DNA of 64,000 bases, taken from NCBI GenBank assembly GCA_020746105.1, contig CM036658.1, positions 12,136,689-12,200,688 on the forward strand. The letters run 5' to 3'. Under the pieces are notes generated by a model. It saw only the letters and a program-made list of their open reading frames with translations. It was not told the origin of the DNA and searched no databases. Each line of letters opens with the position of its first letter. Positions within the stretch are counted from its first letter, which is position 1. Origin of the DNA: Trogon surrucura. Lineage: Eukaryota > Chordata > Aves > Trogoniformes > Trogonidae. Shown here piece by piece: positions 55,069-64,000 of this stretch. A program made the position numbers and the translations under genes.

Positions 55069-56015
55069 CTATATAGTAATATAATAAGGACCTTCCCATT
55101 TTAGTTCAGATTTGGTTTTCCTCTGATAATCTTTTACCCATACTTGATCTACAGGTTGAATGTTATGTACCTTTATTTGAAGCAGTACTCCCTGATACCA
55201 ATAAGCTTGTTGCCTATAAACTTCAAAAGTTTGTTGCACATACAATACATATTGTGTTACACATTCATCTCCATCTAATAGGCTGGTCCTTGCTGAAATA
55301 AAAGTTCCAGGTCCTGCCAAATGCCTGTCAAATAATATTTCTCCTGGAGATAGTCCTATGGGATGATTGAGTGTATTTCTTATGTCCCATAAAATTAAAT
55401 TTAGGGCCTCTGGCCATTTTAACCCTGTGTGGTTTGGGTAATTTTTCTTTAATTGTCCTGTTCATTCTCTCTACTTTCCCTGATGATTGGGGGTGGTGAG
55501 GAGTATGCAATTGTTGTAAGATCCCCAATGCCTTGAATACCTGAATGCATATAGCTGCCCCAAAATGTGAACCCCTGTCTGAATCTATCACTTCTGAAAC
55601 TCCGTATCTAAGAACAGTCTCAAGTAAAATTTTCACCCAGTTCCTGAATCTTCCTTCTGGGTAGGAGAAGCCTCTGCCCATCCTGATAGTTGGTCTACTA
55701 TCACCAACAAATGTCTGTATCCTAATGATGATGGCATATCTGTGTAATCAATCTGTAAGTTCTGAAAAGGGAAGCATGCCAGTGGTCATTTGCCTTTATG
55801 CTCAGGGGCTTTAGTAGTGGTAAATTGCTGACAAGTTTTACACTCCTCTGTGATGCTCTTTGTAGCAGCATAAATTCCTGGTGCTGCCCATATTCATAGC
55901 ACTTGGTTTGTAACGTTTTCTGCTCTACTGTGAGATTTATCATAGAACCATCTAGCAATGACCAATAAATATCTTCTTGGTAAAACAGGCTTTTCCCTTG
56001 TTGTCCATATGCCAT
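55069..56015 (-). pseudogene. pol integrase fossil, class I element
   Basis: The parts seen, in minus-strand order, are the region of the N-terminal zinc-binding domain (around 56015-55722), the catalytic core (around 55681-55328, with VIDSDRGSHF and HHPQSSGKVERMNRTIKE) and the C-terminal domain (around 55320-55069, with VWVKDYQRK and LKWEGPYYI). The core motifs place it with gammaretrovirus-type integrases. It is decayed, with several breaks. Confidence 0.88.
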
Positions 56016-56031
56016 CTTTGTCTTGTATTGC

Positions 56032-56589
56032 TTACCACTTTTCCCAATTACTCTTTTCTTCCGTGCTTACCTCATTGTAGAGTTCTGTCATACCTGGTAA
56101 GCTCAGTCCCTCTGGATTCTGAGTCACAAGCATAAAAATCAGCACTTGTCTGGCTGCTGCTCTCGCTTTGGCATCAGCTAAGACATTTCCCTGGATGGCT
56201 GGATTATCCTCCACAGTATGGACCAGACAATATATCACCAATATTTGTTCTGGCAAAGGAATGGCCTCCAGCACTTTCCTTATCTCCTTCCCATTTGCCA
56301 CCTCTTTTCCTGCAGCAGTCAGAAATCCTCTCTCCTTCCACAGCATTCCTATAGCGTGACATACTCCAAAAGCACACTGTGAGTCAGTGTAAGTATTTAG
56401 TCGCTTGTTTTTAGCTTGTTTTGCCACTTGTGTTAGAGCTATCAGTTCTGCTCCTTGTGCAGTTTTTTTGCTGGTAGAACTCCCGATTCTCACACTTCCA
56501 TCATCCACCACTGCATATCCAGTCACATGCTTCCGCTCCTGGTGGTATGAGGATCCATCCACATACAAAATTAAATCAGGGTTTGACAT
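56032..56589 (-). pseudogene. pol RNase H fossil, class I element
   Basis: Retroviral RNase H is recognisable from LYVDGSSY, GAELIALTQV, NTYTDSQCAFG and ERGFLTAAGKEVANG, which line up with the gammaretroviral domain in order. The sequence upstream toward 57,000 (minus strand) resembles the RT connection region (VPHEVEMLLKPY). It is part of a broken element. Confidence 0.88.
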
Positions 56590-57239
56590 GGGTTTGTCTT
56601 TTAAATCCTCCCATTGATTACTGGTAGACGTAATAACCTTTTCACAGTTATGTGAGGGGTACCATCTTCCAGCAGTGGCAAGAGTGTGGCAGGGTTCAAG
56701 ATATTACAATGCTTCAAAATTACGTATTCCATCAATAAAATAAGCTCATACCTATGAGCACGTTGTGGTGAGTTACGTACGGTTTTAATAGCATTTCCAC
56801 CTCATGTGGCACAAATACATGTAGTCGGTGCCTGAAAATCAAAGAATGACTCCTGTCTGTCATCTCAGCAGCTGCTGCTTTTGCCCTATTGCATTGAGGA
56901 GTACCATTTATAACAGAGTCTGACTTAGCTGAGTTATATGGTGCAGATCTCTGATGTGGTCCCAGTTTCTATGTAATCGCTCCCCTGGCTACTGGTTGGA
57001 GTCCGCAGTCTGGGCCTAAGGCTGTAGTAAATCTGACTACTCATGGTAACAGTGTCACTCTTAAAACAAAATAAATTGGGATTCATCATAATTTTAAGCA
57101 ATCCCACAAATAATTCTAATATTCTACAAGTAAGCTATTTTAATCTCCAACATGACTGTTCTTTTTATTAATATGAAGCCTCCATTATTATTACTACACT
57201 TAAATAAAAAATAAAAAAAACAAGGAGGGATCTTTCTTA

Positions 57240-57469
57240 TCTACAAATTAAAATTTGTCCTTGAGAAGGTGCTGGAATAACTAATTCTGAAAACTACTTT
57301 GGGACATATGAAGCACAAGAAAGTCATCTGGTGTAGTCAGCTTGGATTCACAAAAGGAAAATCATACTTGACTAACCTTATAACCTGTGACGAAATGACT
57401 GATTTGGTAGGTGAGGGAAGAGAGTATATATTGTCTGCCTTGACTTCAGTAAGGCTTTTGATGTAGAAT
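57240..57469 (+). mobile_element. CR1 LINE fragment, RT region, interrupted by an LTR
   Basis: The sequence matches CR1 ORF2 around the start of the RT palm: 'gagaaggtgctggaataact', 'agtcagcttggattcacaaa', 'atcatacttgactaacct' and 'ccttgacttcagtaaggctt'. It stops abruptly at 57466-57469, where an LTR begins, inside the SKAFD-type block. The missing continuation is not found directly after the retroviral material. Confidence 0.85.
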
Positions 57470-57926
57470 TGTATTGGGTCAGGTTCAGATGGAGTTAATT
57501 TTTGCCACAGCGACTCTGGTGCTGTGTTTTTGTAGTGGTAGCTAGAAGGGTGTTGATAGCACCTCAGTGTTTTGGCTACTGCTGAGCAGTGCTTGAACAG
57601 CACCGAGGCTGTGGTTTTCCAACATTCCCTCAAGTAGGCTGGGGGTGGGCAACCTCTTGGGGAGGGACACAGCTGGGCCAGCTGACCCAAATTGACTAAA
57701 GAGGTATTCCATACCATATGATGTCAGCTCAGATATAAAAACAAGAAGGAAGAAGGAAGTAGGGGGGCATTTGTGGATTGTGCTTGTTTTCCAGAGCAAC
57801 CACTATGTGTACTGGATCCCTGCTTCCTGGGAAGTGGCCGGACATCACATGCTGATGGGAAGTAGGGAATAATCTTTGTTTGGCTTTACTTCTGTGTGTG
57901 GTCTTTGCTTTCTGCTGTATTATGAA
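57470..57926 (+). mobile_element. ERVL-like LTR fragment inserted in CR1
   Basis: It begins TGTATTGGGTCAGGTTCAG and follows the avian LTR order: 'cagatggagttaattttt', 'cagtgttttggctactgctg', 'gtaggctgggggtgggc', 'ggacacagctgggccagctg', 'attccataccatatgatgtc', then a TATA-like 'cagatataaaaac'. It ends at 57926, where the class II provirus starts, so only its left part is present here. A matching right part was not recognised after the provirus. Confidence 0.78.
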
Positions 57927-58273
57927 GAGGGTCCCTTCGGAGAGCCGGCCAAGTAACGACCATCACACCAATATGGCTACAAGTCGTCCTCCCTTTATCG
58001 CCCCGGACAGCTCAATCTATACAGTGAAGCAGTGTCCCCGCGCCTGCCCCTTAACAGAGTTGGTCAGTTACAGGTTTACACGCGCCAGTGTTTTATTGGG
58101 TAGTGCCCTCCCCTTCTCCCCCCAGCAAGGCTCTCACAAAACAGCTACACCTCCTCCTCCTCTCCGTTCCCCAAGGCAGCTTCAAGGACAGAGCCTTTAT
58201 TTAGGCCTAAGTTGGGTTGTCCAAAACGTTTAAAAGGATACTGTGCCTCTGCTCCACAAGAAATTCCTCTACA
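57927..58273 (-). repeat. 3' LTR of the class II fossil
   Basis: A 347-base LTR which on the minus strand starts TGTAGAGGAATTT after an 'aaaaaggggga' polypurine tract and ends CCCTCTTCA. It carries a CAATAAAA polyadenylation signal. It is nearly identical to the solo LTR at 28748-29099. The env-like open frame runs about 66 bases into its U3. Confidence 0.9.
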
Positions 58274-59705
58274 TATCCCCCTTTTTCTTTTTGGACAACC
58301 CGTGCTTCGTCCACTAGCTTGCTTATCATTTTCTTGATTACACTTATCAAACAACTAAACATAACTAAGCCTATAACAATTAAAACTCCAATAACCAAAA
58401 ATGTCTTAACTAAACTCTTAATCCATCCTGTCAGACCACTCCAGTTCAATAATCCATCTAAACTGAACAACCTGACGTCCTGAGTGATATATTTGGAATG
58501 CTCTTGTAGTTTTTGAATTTTCTTATGGATGGATTCTGAGTGATCTTCCAGATCCTTACAACACATCCCATCAAAGTTCTCACACCCATCAAAGTCATAA
58601 GATGTATTTTTCAGTTCTTCGGACCTCTTGGGCAGCACTTCAGGTGAGATCGTTAACTATAATGAAAAAGAACAGAACAAACACTTCCCACAACGACGAA
58701 CACCATTAACCACAAGTTTAACACAGAAAACCATGTTTTGATATTTAAACAAATCATATCCTCGCTAAAAAGTGTGTAGTATTTATCCCACTGTGTTGTC
58801 ATGTTTTACTTGCTGCTCTGCCTGAGTTCCCAGGACTCACACGACAGCTTTGCAGGGCAGGAATGCGAAAGATGCCTCTGCATCAATCCCAGGCCTCTGT
58901 TATCTCAGTGTGGGAGTGCTGCTTGTCGAGCACACAAGGCCAAGCAGTAATCCAGTGAGATGTTTGTGTTTTCTGACACTTTAGGTGCAAGTTGTTTGAG
59001 CGTACCTACAGTTCCCATCACCAATCACCCTAAATCATCCAGACCCACAGTCACTGGGGAGCCCCTGTTGCAGCGAGGTTTCTGGAGAACCCTCCTGACA
59101 ATTGGGAAGTCCTACGCAGTGCGTCCACTCGTAGGTGAGGTTTCCGAAGTCGCTGCGAGAGGGTCCAGCATTTATACTATTAAATAAACACCCTTACATA
59201 AAGTTGAATGCGGGAACACCTGGTGGTGTTTGCTCCGTTGAATTCTTCTCACAGCTTGGCCAGGGCTGAAGGAAGAATGCAAGGGAGTCTCCCTATCTAT
59301 TCTGGTCCTTAATCACACACTTCTAACAAAGCAAAAGGCAGCTGGTTTCTCCGCCTTGCTTTTAGCTAAAGAAAGATCACTCTGCTATTAAGTGGCTTTG
59401 ATTAGACAGTCTTACACAACCAATATAAGCTTCATTGTTAGTCACACAAAGAGGATACATATTAATACAAGAGGTAACACTGAAAACAGTCCCATTTTCC
59501 CATAATTGCTCTGCCATCACCCATAACCATCTTCTGCCAGTCCAGTGCATGTCGTCATTGGTAATCGGTACTTCAGGGTCCCATCACGTCACTGGGCGAA
59601 CAAAGGGATTCAGCAGGCAGGCCCAGTGCATGGTCGTGTTGCTGCTGCTATGTGGAAGTAACAGGATGCTGCACAGCCCCATCATGCGGGATAGGAACCA
59701 AATCA
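58207..59705 (-). pseudogene. env-like fossil, class II element
   Basis: On the minus strand the region starts with a signal-peptide-like stretch (MIWFLSRMMGLCSILLLP, near 59705). A surface-subunit-like part follows, with an N-glycosylation site (NLTYEWTHCVGLPNC around 59135-59090). The end is a transmembrane-subunit-like part (58638-58207) with a CCKDLEDHSESIHKKIQKLQ helix, a membrane anchor (FLVIGVLIVIGLVMFSCLIS) and a cytoplasmic tail. It is broken in several places. Confidence 0.75.
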
Positions 59706-59725
59706 TGGTCATTAAATGGCTTAAT

Positions 59726-60940
59726 TCATTTTCCTGCTAGCCAATAAGGTCCTTGTGCACCTTCTGATCGGATGCCATGTGTGGTGACAGTCTGTTTCAC
59801 TTGTCGTAAGATCTTCCAGTCATGCGGTTCCCAGGTCCCTTGTCCGTTATTAATACTAACAGGACACGCAATCGAACTGGCTGCTTCCCAATCTCCCTCT
59901 GTTATAGCATCTCTGATGACACCGCTCCATCGCTGTTGCAAAGGATCCTTTATGGTTTGGCCTTGAAAGTCAGACCTGAGTGAGGGAGCTGGTGGTAGTG
60001 GGGGAGCTGAGGGTTCAACTGGTGGTACTATATGGGATAAGGGTTGAATCTCTTGCAGGACCTTAGATATTGTTTCTGGTTGTCTCCAAAGTGATGATGA
60101 GACTGGTTTAAGGGTTTCTTCTATTTCTTGTTGTCTAATTGATAATTCAGCGAGTTTGTTTAGGATCTCTTTCAGGGGTTCATCTTGATCTTCCTTTTTT
60201 TGCTTTTTCTTTCTTTTTCTCTTTTTTTTCTTTCTTTTTTTTCTCTTTTTTTTTTTTCTCTGCGACACGATTTTGTAACACAGCGTGTCAAATACTGTCT
60301 ACATCAGTCAGTAGCTCAAAAATTACTTCCGATGTACCAGTATTTATGGGTTACAAACAGGAGACCAGACTATGCAGCCAGACTTGTTATTCGCTCACTA
60401 CTCCCTCAATCACTCTGTTATCACACAGGGAGAACAGACTTTCCCAGGTCCATTTTGATCATACTCTTCCATTCAGTCCCATGCACATCTTGTCTACAAG
60501 AAGTGTCTTATCTGACCGTTCTCATGAAAAAACTCCCAACATGAGCTGTACTCGGCTGGTCAGGGTGTCTTTTTATTATTAACAAGCAAGAGTTATGTAC
60601 TTGTTTAGAAAAGAGCTCAAGGACGAAAGTCTTAATTCTGCAACGCAGTGCTGCCAGCACGGCTACCTGTAAGATGTAGGATATCCGCAGTTCCCCTTTT
60701 TTCTTTTCTTCCTCCCAAGGCTTCAGTCGCTGTGGCGGCGACTTTCTTTTCTGCTTGCATAATTTTCAAAGTGCTTATTATGGTTTTCCAAACCGTTCCT
60801 AGTTTTTTCACTTCTTTTCCTTCTTTTCCTCCTTCTAGAGTACGGTCCCACAAAAGGTCTCCTACTTCACGCCATTCGGTTGAACTAAAGAGTAAGGATG
60901 AGTCTTTCATTTTCTCCTGCTTCTGAGCCCATTGAATCAA
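59726..60940 (-). pseudogene. gag-like fossil, class II element
   Basis: The minus strand shows a matrix-like part (around 60940-60632, with MIQWAQKQEKMKDSSLLF), a very Lys/Arg-rich stretch (the A/G-rich tract near 60258-60185), a Pro-rich segment with a PSAPPLPP late-domain-like motif, and the start of a capsid-like domain (CPVSINNGQGTWEPHDWKIL then VKQTVTTHG) that resembles betaretroviral capsid. It is broken. Confidence 0.78.
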
Positions 60941-61235
60941 GGCTGATATATCTCACTCCTTTACTTTTTATCCTCTCTTAGAGAGTATACCAACAAGGAG
61001 GCAAATTGCCACGTCAGTTTCCATCGCGGTCTGACCTTGGCAGGGGCTTGATTGGCCGCTCAAGCTCTGGTCTCCTGTGCCCTTTTGGTCACACATGGAA
61101 CTTTCCTGCCTCCAGCTCTCCGGCTCCCAAATCGGCTCAGGTCCAATGCTTCGGAGTCTTCCCGCATTTAAGCAATCCGCATTTAAGCAATAAGCACCCA
61201 TCCGCATTTAAGTGATCCACATTTAAGCGTCCATA

Positions 61236-61256
61236 GAGGGTCCCTGTCCGGGCGCC
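61236..61256 (-). other. Retroviral primer binding site, tRNA-Lys type
   Basis: Immediately inside the 5' LTR, after 'ttc', the minus strand reads TGGCGCCCGGACAGGGAC. This matches the classical tRNA-Lys3 primer site at all but one of 18 positions. It fixes the element's orientation and supports the class II (lysine-primed) assignment. Confidence 0.88.
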
Positions 61257-61259
61257 AGA

Positions 61260-61447
61260 ATGAAGAGGGTCCCTTCAGAGAGCCGGCCAAGTAACGACCA
61301 TCACACCAATACGGCTACATATCGTTCTCCCTTTATTGCTCCGGACAGCTCAATCTATACAGTGAAGCAGTGTCCCCGCGCCTGCCCCTTAACAGAGTTG
61401 GTCAGTTACAGGTTTACGTGCACCAACGTTTTATTGGATGGTGCCAT
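61260..61447 (-). repeat. 5' LTR piece of the class II fossil
   Basis: This piece matches the R/U5 and adjoining side of the LTR at 57927 for about 187 bases, beginning at the same TGAAGAGGGTCCC boundary (+ strand). Beyond about 61447 the sequence no longer aligns clearly with the other LTR, apart from a weak 'gctctc' block, so the rest of U3 is absent or very different. Confidence 0.82.
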
Positions 61448-62112
61448 TCAACTATGCAGGCAGCTCTCGCAACAGTGCTGATCTTTAAGAGAAACCGAGT
61501 TCTTAATCTGATGGACTTCTAGTTCTTTAACAATGGCTCCTATGTCCTAGGTACAGGAGGAAATAATATCGGTGTTCTTCGGATTGATTGATTGAAGCTG
61601 CTATCAATCTACAAATGTGTGGTTCTCACAGAAAGCTCACTGGCATGTGAACAGCCTACATCTCAAAAATTTCTACCTAGCTTGAGAATGTTTCTTCTTT
61701 TTTTTGTACTAATTTGGTAGAGTTGCTAACAGAAAATACTCCAGGTACAAATGTGCTTAGCAATCAGGAAGCTATGTTACGAGGTTGATCTCCTTGAATT
61801 TGATAAGAAACCAGGAACTTCTTTTTCTAGGTATCATACATTGTAAGTTAATCAATCTGGATAAATTCATGTAGGCTGACCAGGAACAGAGATCACAAAG
61901 TCTGGTATTCTGGATAGTCATATTATTATTCTTCTGCCCATTTCAGGAACTCTCAGTAAGGGATTAGTAATAGTGATAAACCTTCCTTTGTGACCTTGGA
62001 TATTGTCTAAATGTGTTTATTGCCTGTTATGTGAAATCTACTGTATATGTTTCCTAAAGGCAGCACTACTCTCATTTAGAAATCGCTGCTGTATTGTTTT
62101 TACTGTATTGAT
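61448..62112 (+). other. Unassigned DNA right of the class II fossil
   Basis: About 665 bases that I cannot assign. They are neither clear LTR, nor CR1, nor recognisable unique gene sequence. They may contain diverged U3 of the neighbouring LTR at the left, then ordinary intron DNA. Confidence 0.45.
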
Positions 62113-62332
62113 TCTGGAGAGACCTTATAGCAGTCTTCCAGCATGAGAGTGGTGAGACACTGGAAGAGGTTGCCCAGAGAAATTGTGGAAGCCCCATCCC
62201 TGGAAGTGTTCAAGGCCAGACTGGATGGGGCTCTGGGCAACCTGAGCTAGTGGAAGGTGTCCCTGCCCATGGCAGGAGGGTTGGAACTAGATGATCTTGA
62301 GGGTCCCTTCCAACTCAAACCATTCTATGATG
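62113..62332 (+). mobile_element. CR1 LINE 3' end
   Basis: A 5'-truncated CR1 in + orientation: 'ggagagaccttatagcagtc', 'gtggtgagacactggaagag', 'gaagccccatccctggaagtg' and 'gaactagatgatcttgaggg' with tail 'accattctatgatgatttg'. It could be an independent copy or the 3' remainder of the CR1 interrupted at 57469; the sequence alone does not decide this. Confidence 0.93.
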
Positions 62333-64000
62333 ATTTGTTCATTCTTCATACTTCTTCCTTCATCTTCCTCAATATCTGTGAAAGGTGGATTTTTTCCTAG
62401 TTAATCAGATGATTTCATTGTCTGTCAATACTGAGAAAGTGAGATTGTGCAGAAATAGAAAAAGGCTGCTTGATAGTTACTAAGAAAGTATCAAGCGTAA
62501 TTCACTTTCATCTCACATATTATCTTACATTCTGTAATTTTATGAGAACTTTTTTAATAAATTATTCAGAGGATTAAACAGTCATGAGTGATTCAGGTCA
62601 ATAGAATGCAGGCAACTTCTGCCTTCTATTTGAGGAATGTCAGTGTCCGCAATATATGAATCAGCTGTGTGGGATTTGTGACACACATCTAAGAAACTAT
62701 TTCTTGGTCCAGTCAAGCAGACCTGGTGCTTGTATTCATATTCTGGTCTTTCATTCATCATATAATCATGTTAATCAGAAAGGAAGTCCCTTGTTAGTCA
62801 CTAGCACTGTACATCTGTCCTGATTTGAGAAGATCCACGATTACTACAGAATAGGAAACAGGCCGATTTCCTTATATTGCTGTATATCATTTTTCTAACT
62901 TCTCTCTGAGATTTTTGTGGGCTTACTGGACTAAGTGATCTGCATCATATTACTATGTTTATTTTGTCTGCTAAAGTTTTTTTGTATGCCATTGATGTAT
63001 TAGTTCCTCAGTTTACCTGTTGCTCCCTCGACACATGTCATGTCTTGAATAGCCTGTAAACATCCTTTTACACAGGTTGTATTTCCTTCTACCATACCAG
63101 ATTCTTCCTCAATTAACTTTATACATAAAAATTATTTTGATATACTTGTTCATGTTCATCTCCTCTTCGAGTAGTCCAAAGCCTGTACTCTTGTGATCTC
63201 AAATACAGAAATGCATTTTTATATTCTATTTGTCTCTGTCACTGATTTGAGACTAACATGTACTGAAATGGGCACTTCCTTCATTGTACTTGGAACCTTC
63301 CTTTTCTGTAACATCATTAAGCATTGAAGTTACGTTAGGACAGGAGTATCGGCTTCTTGAGACACTCATTTTACATGCAGAATGGAAGTACATCTACAGA
63401 ATATGCAGCATATTTTACAGTACAAGAGATGTATGAAGTAGTAATTCATAAATTCATTGTATGAACTGTCTTATTATTTAATGTCCTTCATATTCTGCAC
63501 TTTGATGTTCTACAATACTTCACTGCAATTCTCTGACTACAGTTTAAAGATGCTTATTACTTAGTCTTTTTTTTGAGTACTTCTAAGAACATTAATCTGT
63601 GCATATGCATGGTCTAGTCTTATCTGCGTGTTTTACATTCTAGTTTAAGGATTTTGTTTCTTTTATACATTTAATTCCTTTTGTGGACTATACAATGCAG
63701 CCTATGATTACATATTGATAAATCCATGTCAGATCTAGAATCTAATACTAGTGAGTAGTAGTACAACATCTGCATGAAATTTTTTTCTGTTATTTACAGC
63801 ATCACAAAAATGTGAAATGTTGGAGAATAAAAGCACTGGGCTCCTGGCAAGACTTTAAATAACTTTTTATATCACTCATAGCAAGTGAGCCTTGCCATGT
63901 AGAATCGTTGTGGAGGTTGACCTATCTATTTATGTAATTTACTCTTCTTAAAATTTGAGTGCGTATGGCTCAGTCAAGAATACAGGGCATGATTTGTCAA
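62333..64000 (+). other. AUH: AUH intron 4 segment to window edge, nothing recognised
   Basis: AT-rich DNA with no recognised exon, repeat family or RNA gene. The remaining AUH exons are expected further to the right. Confidence 0.6.

Larger units (their letters stand above)
53677..57156 (-). mobile_element. Class I (gammaretrovirus-related) endogenous retrovirus fossil
   Basis: Reading the minus strand, the recognised parts are a remnant of the 5' LTR (57156-57008), the end of pol (RT connection, RNase H, integrase), an env-like stretch and a 3' LTR with a polypurine tract before it. RNase H and integrase motifs resemble gammaretroviruses. No gag, protease or RT catalytic region is recognised. 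The element is broken at many points. Over the ~143 bases shared by the two LTR pieces I hand-count about 19 differences (roughly 13%), so it is an old insertion, likely tens of millions of years. It lies antisense to AUH. Confidence 0.85.
57927..61447 (-). mobile_element. Class II (betaretrovirus-like, ERVK-type) provirus fossil
   Basis: In minus orientation the parts are a 5' LTR piece (61447-61260), a Lys-type primer binding site, gag-like coding (about 60940-59726), env-like coding (about 59705-58207) and a 3' LTR (58273-57927) preceded by a polypurine tract. No pol-like part is recognised. The gag capsid segment and Lys-type primer site point to a betaretrovirus-like class II element. 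It is broken, with multiple breaks. It sits within the LTR that starts at 57470 and is antisense to AUH. Over about 187 comparable bases the two LTRs differ by roughly 15 (about 8%), suggesting moderate age if they are true partners. Confidence 0.87.

Noticed and set aside
58639-59500. Possible separate solo LTR between the env-like parts of the class II fossil
   Set aside because: A TATA-like stretch and an AATAAA near 59183 suggested an LTR, but the minus strand reads env surface-subunit-like sequence (NLTYEWTHCVGLPNC) through it and no LTR ends or target duplication are present.
60185-60582. Phe/Leu/Ser-rich + strand open frames resembling membrane proteins
   Set aside because: They are the antisense of the Lys/Arg-rich tract of the class II gag-like fossil.
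44243-64000. Search for AUH exon 5 (human NLPVPTIAAIDG segment)
   Set aside because: No sequence encoding this conserved segment with splice sites was found on the + strand, so the exon is taken to lie beyond the window.

Overview
The window is vertebrate nuclear DNA, almost certainly from a bird. It holds about a dozen CR1 LINE 3' ends with the usual ATTCTATGA-type tail, several long avian ERVL-type LTRs, and CR1 reverse transcriptase remnants. It has AT-rich single-copy DNA, one strong CpG island and no mammalian SINEs. I see no prokaryotic-style gene organisation.

The only host gene I can support is the 5' part of AUH (mitochondrial methylglutaconyl-CoA hydratase / AU-rich-element RNA-binding protein) on the + strand. 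Exon 1, with the start codon and transit peptide, sits in the CpG island at 5.8-6.7 kb. Exons 2 and 3 lie at 14.0-14.25 kb, separated by a 97-base intron. Exon 4 is at 44.16-44.24 kb, after a 29.9 kb intron. Together they encode residues 1-157, about half the usual protein; the later exons, including the catalytic GGG segment, must lie beyond the right edge. AUH is Z-linked in chicken, so a sex-chromosome origin is a reasonable inference.

Layout: 1-5.8 kb is upstream intergenic DNA with a CR1 tail, a solo ERVL-type LTR and a second CR1 tail. 5.8-6.7 kb is the CpG island, promoter and exon 1. 6.4-14.0 kb is intron 1 with one minus-strand CR1. 14.25-44.16 kb is intron 3, the main repeat trap: an ERVL-type LTR with another LTR inside it (20.4-22.0 kb), a GC-rich minisatellite-bearing LTR (24.1-25.2 kb), a further LTR (26.4-26.9 kb), a solo class II LTR with a clear 6-base target duplication (28.7-29.1 kb), and two long CR1 remnants (35.3-36.6 and 37.1-39.1 kb). 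44.24-64.0 kb is intron 4, which carries two retroviral fossils antisense to AUH: a class I (gammaretrovirus-related) element at 53.7-57.2 kb and a class II (betaretrovirus-like, Lys-type primer site) element at 57.9-61.4 kb. The second lies inside an older LTR that itself interrupts a CR1.

The retroviral pieces are all broken fossils. I found no CRISPR, tRNA, rRNA or recognisable ncRNA gene and no convincing undescribed system. The most interesting items are the nested fossils, the mismatched LTR pair of the class II element, and a few unexplained intronic stretches.
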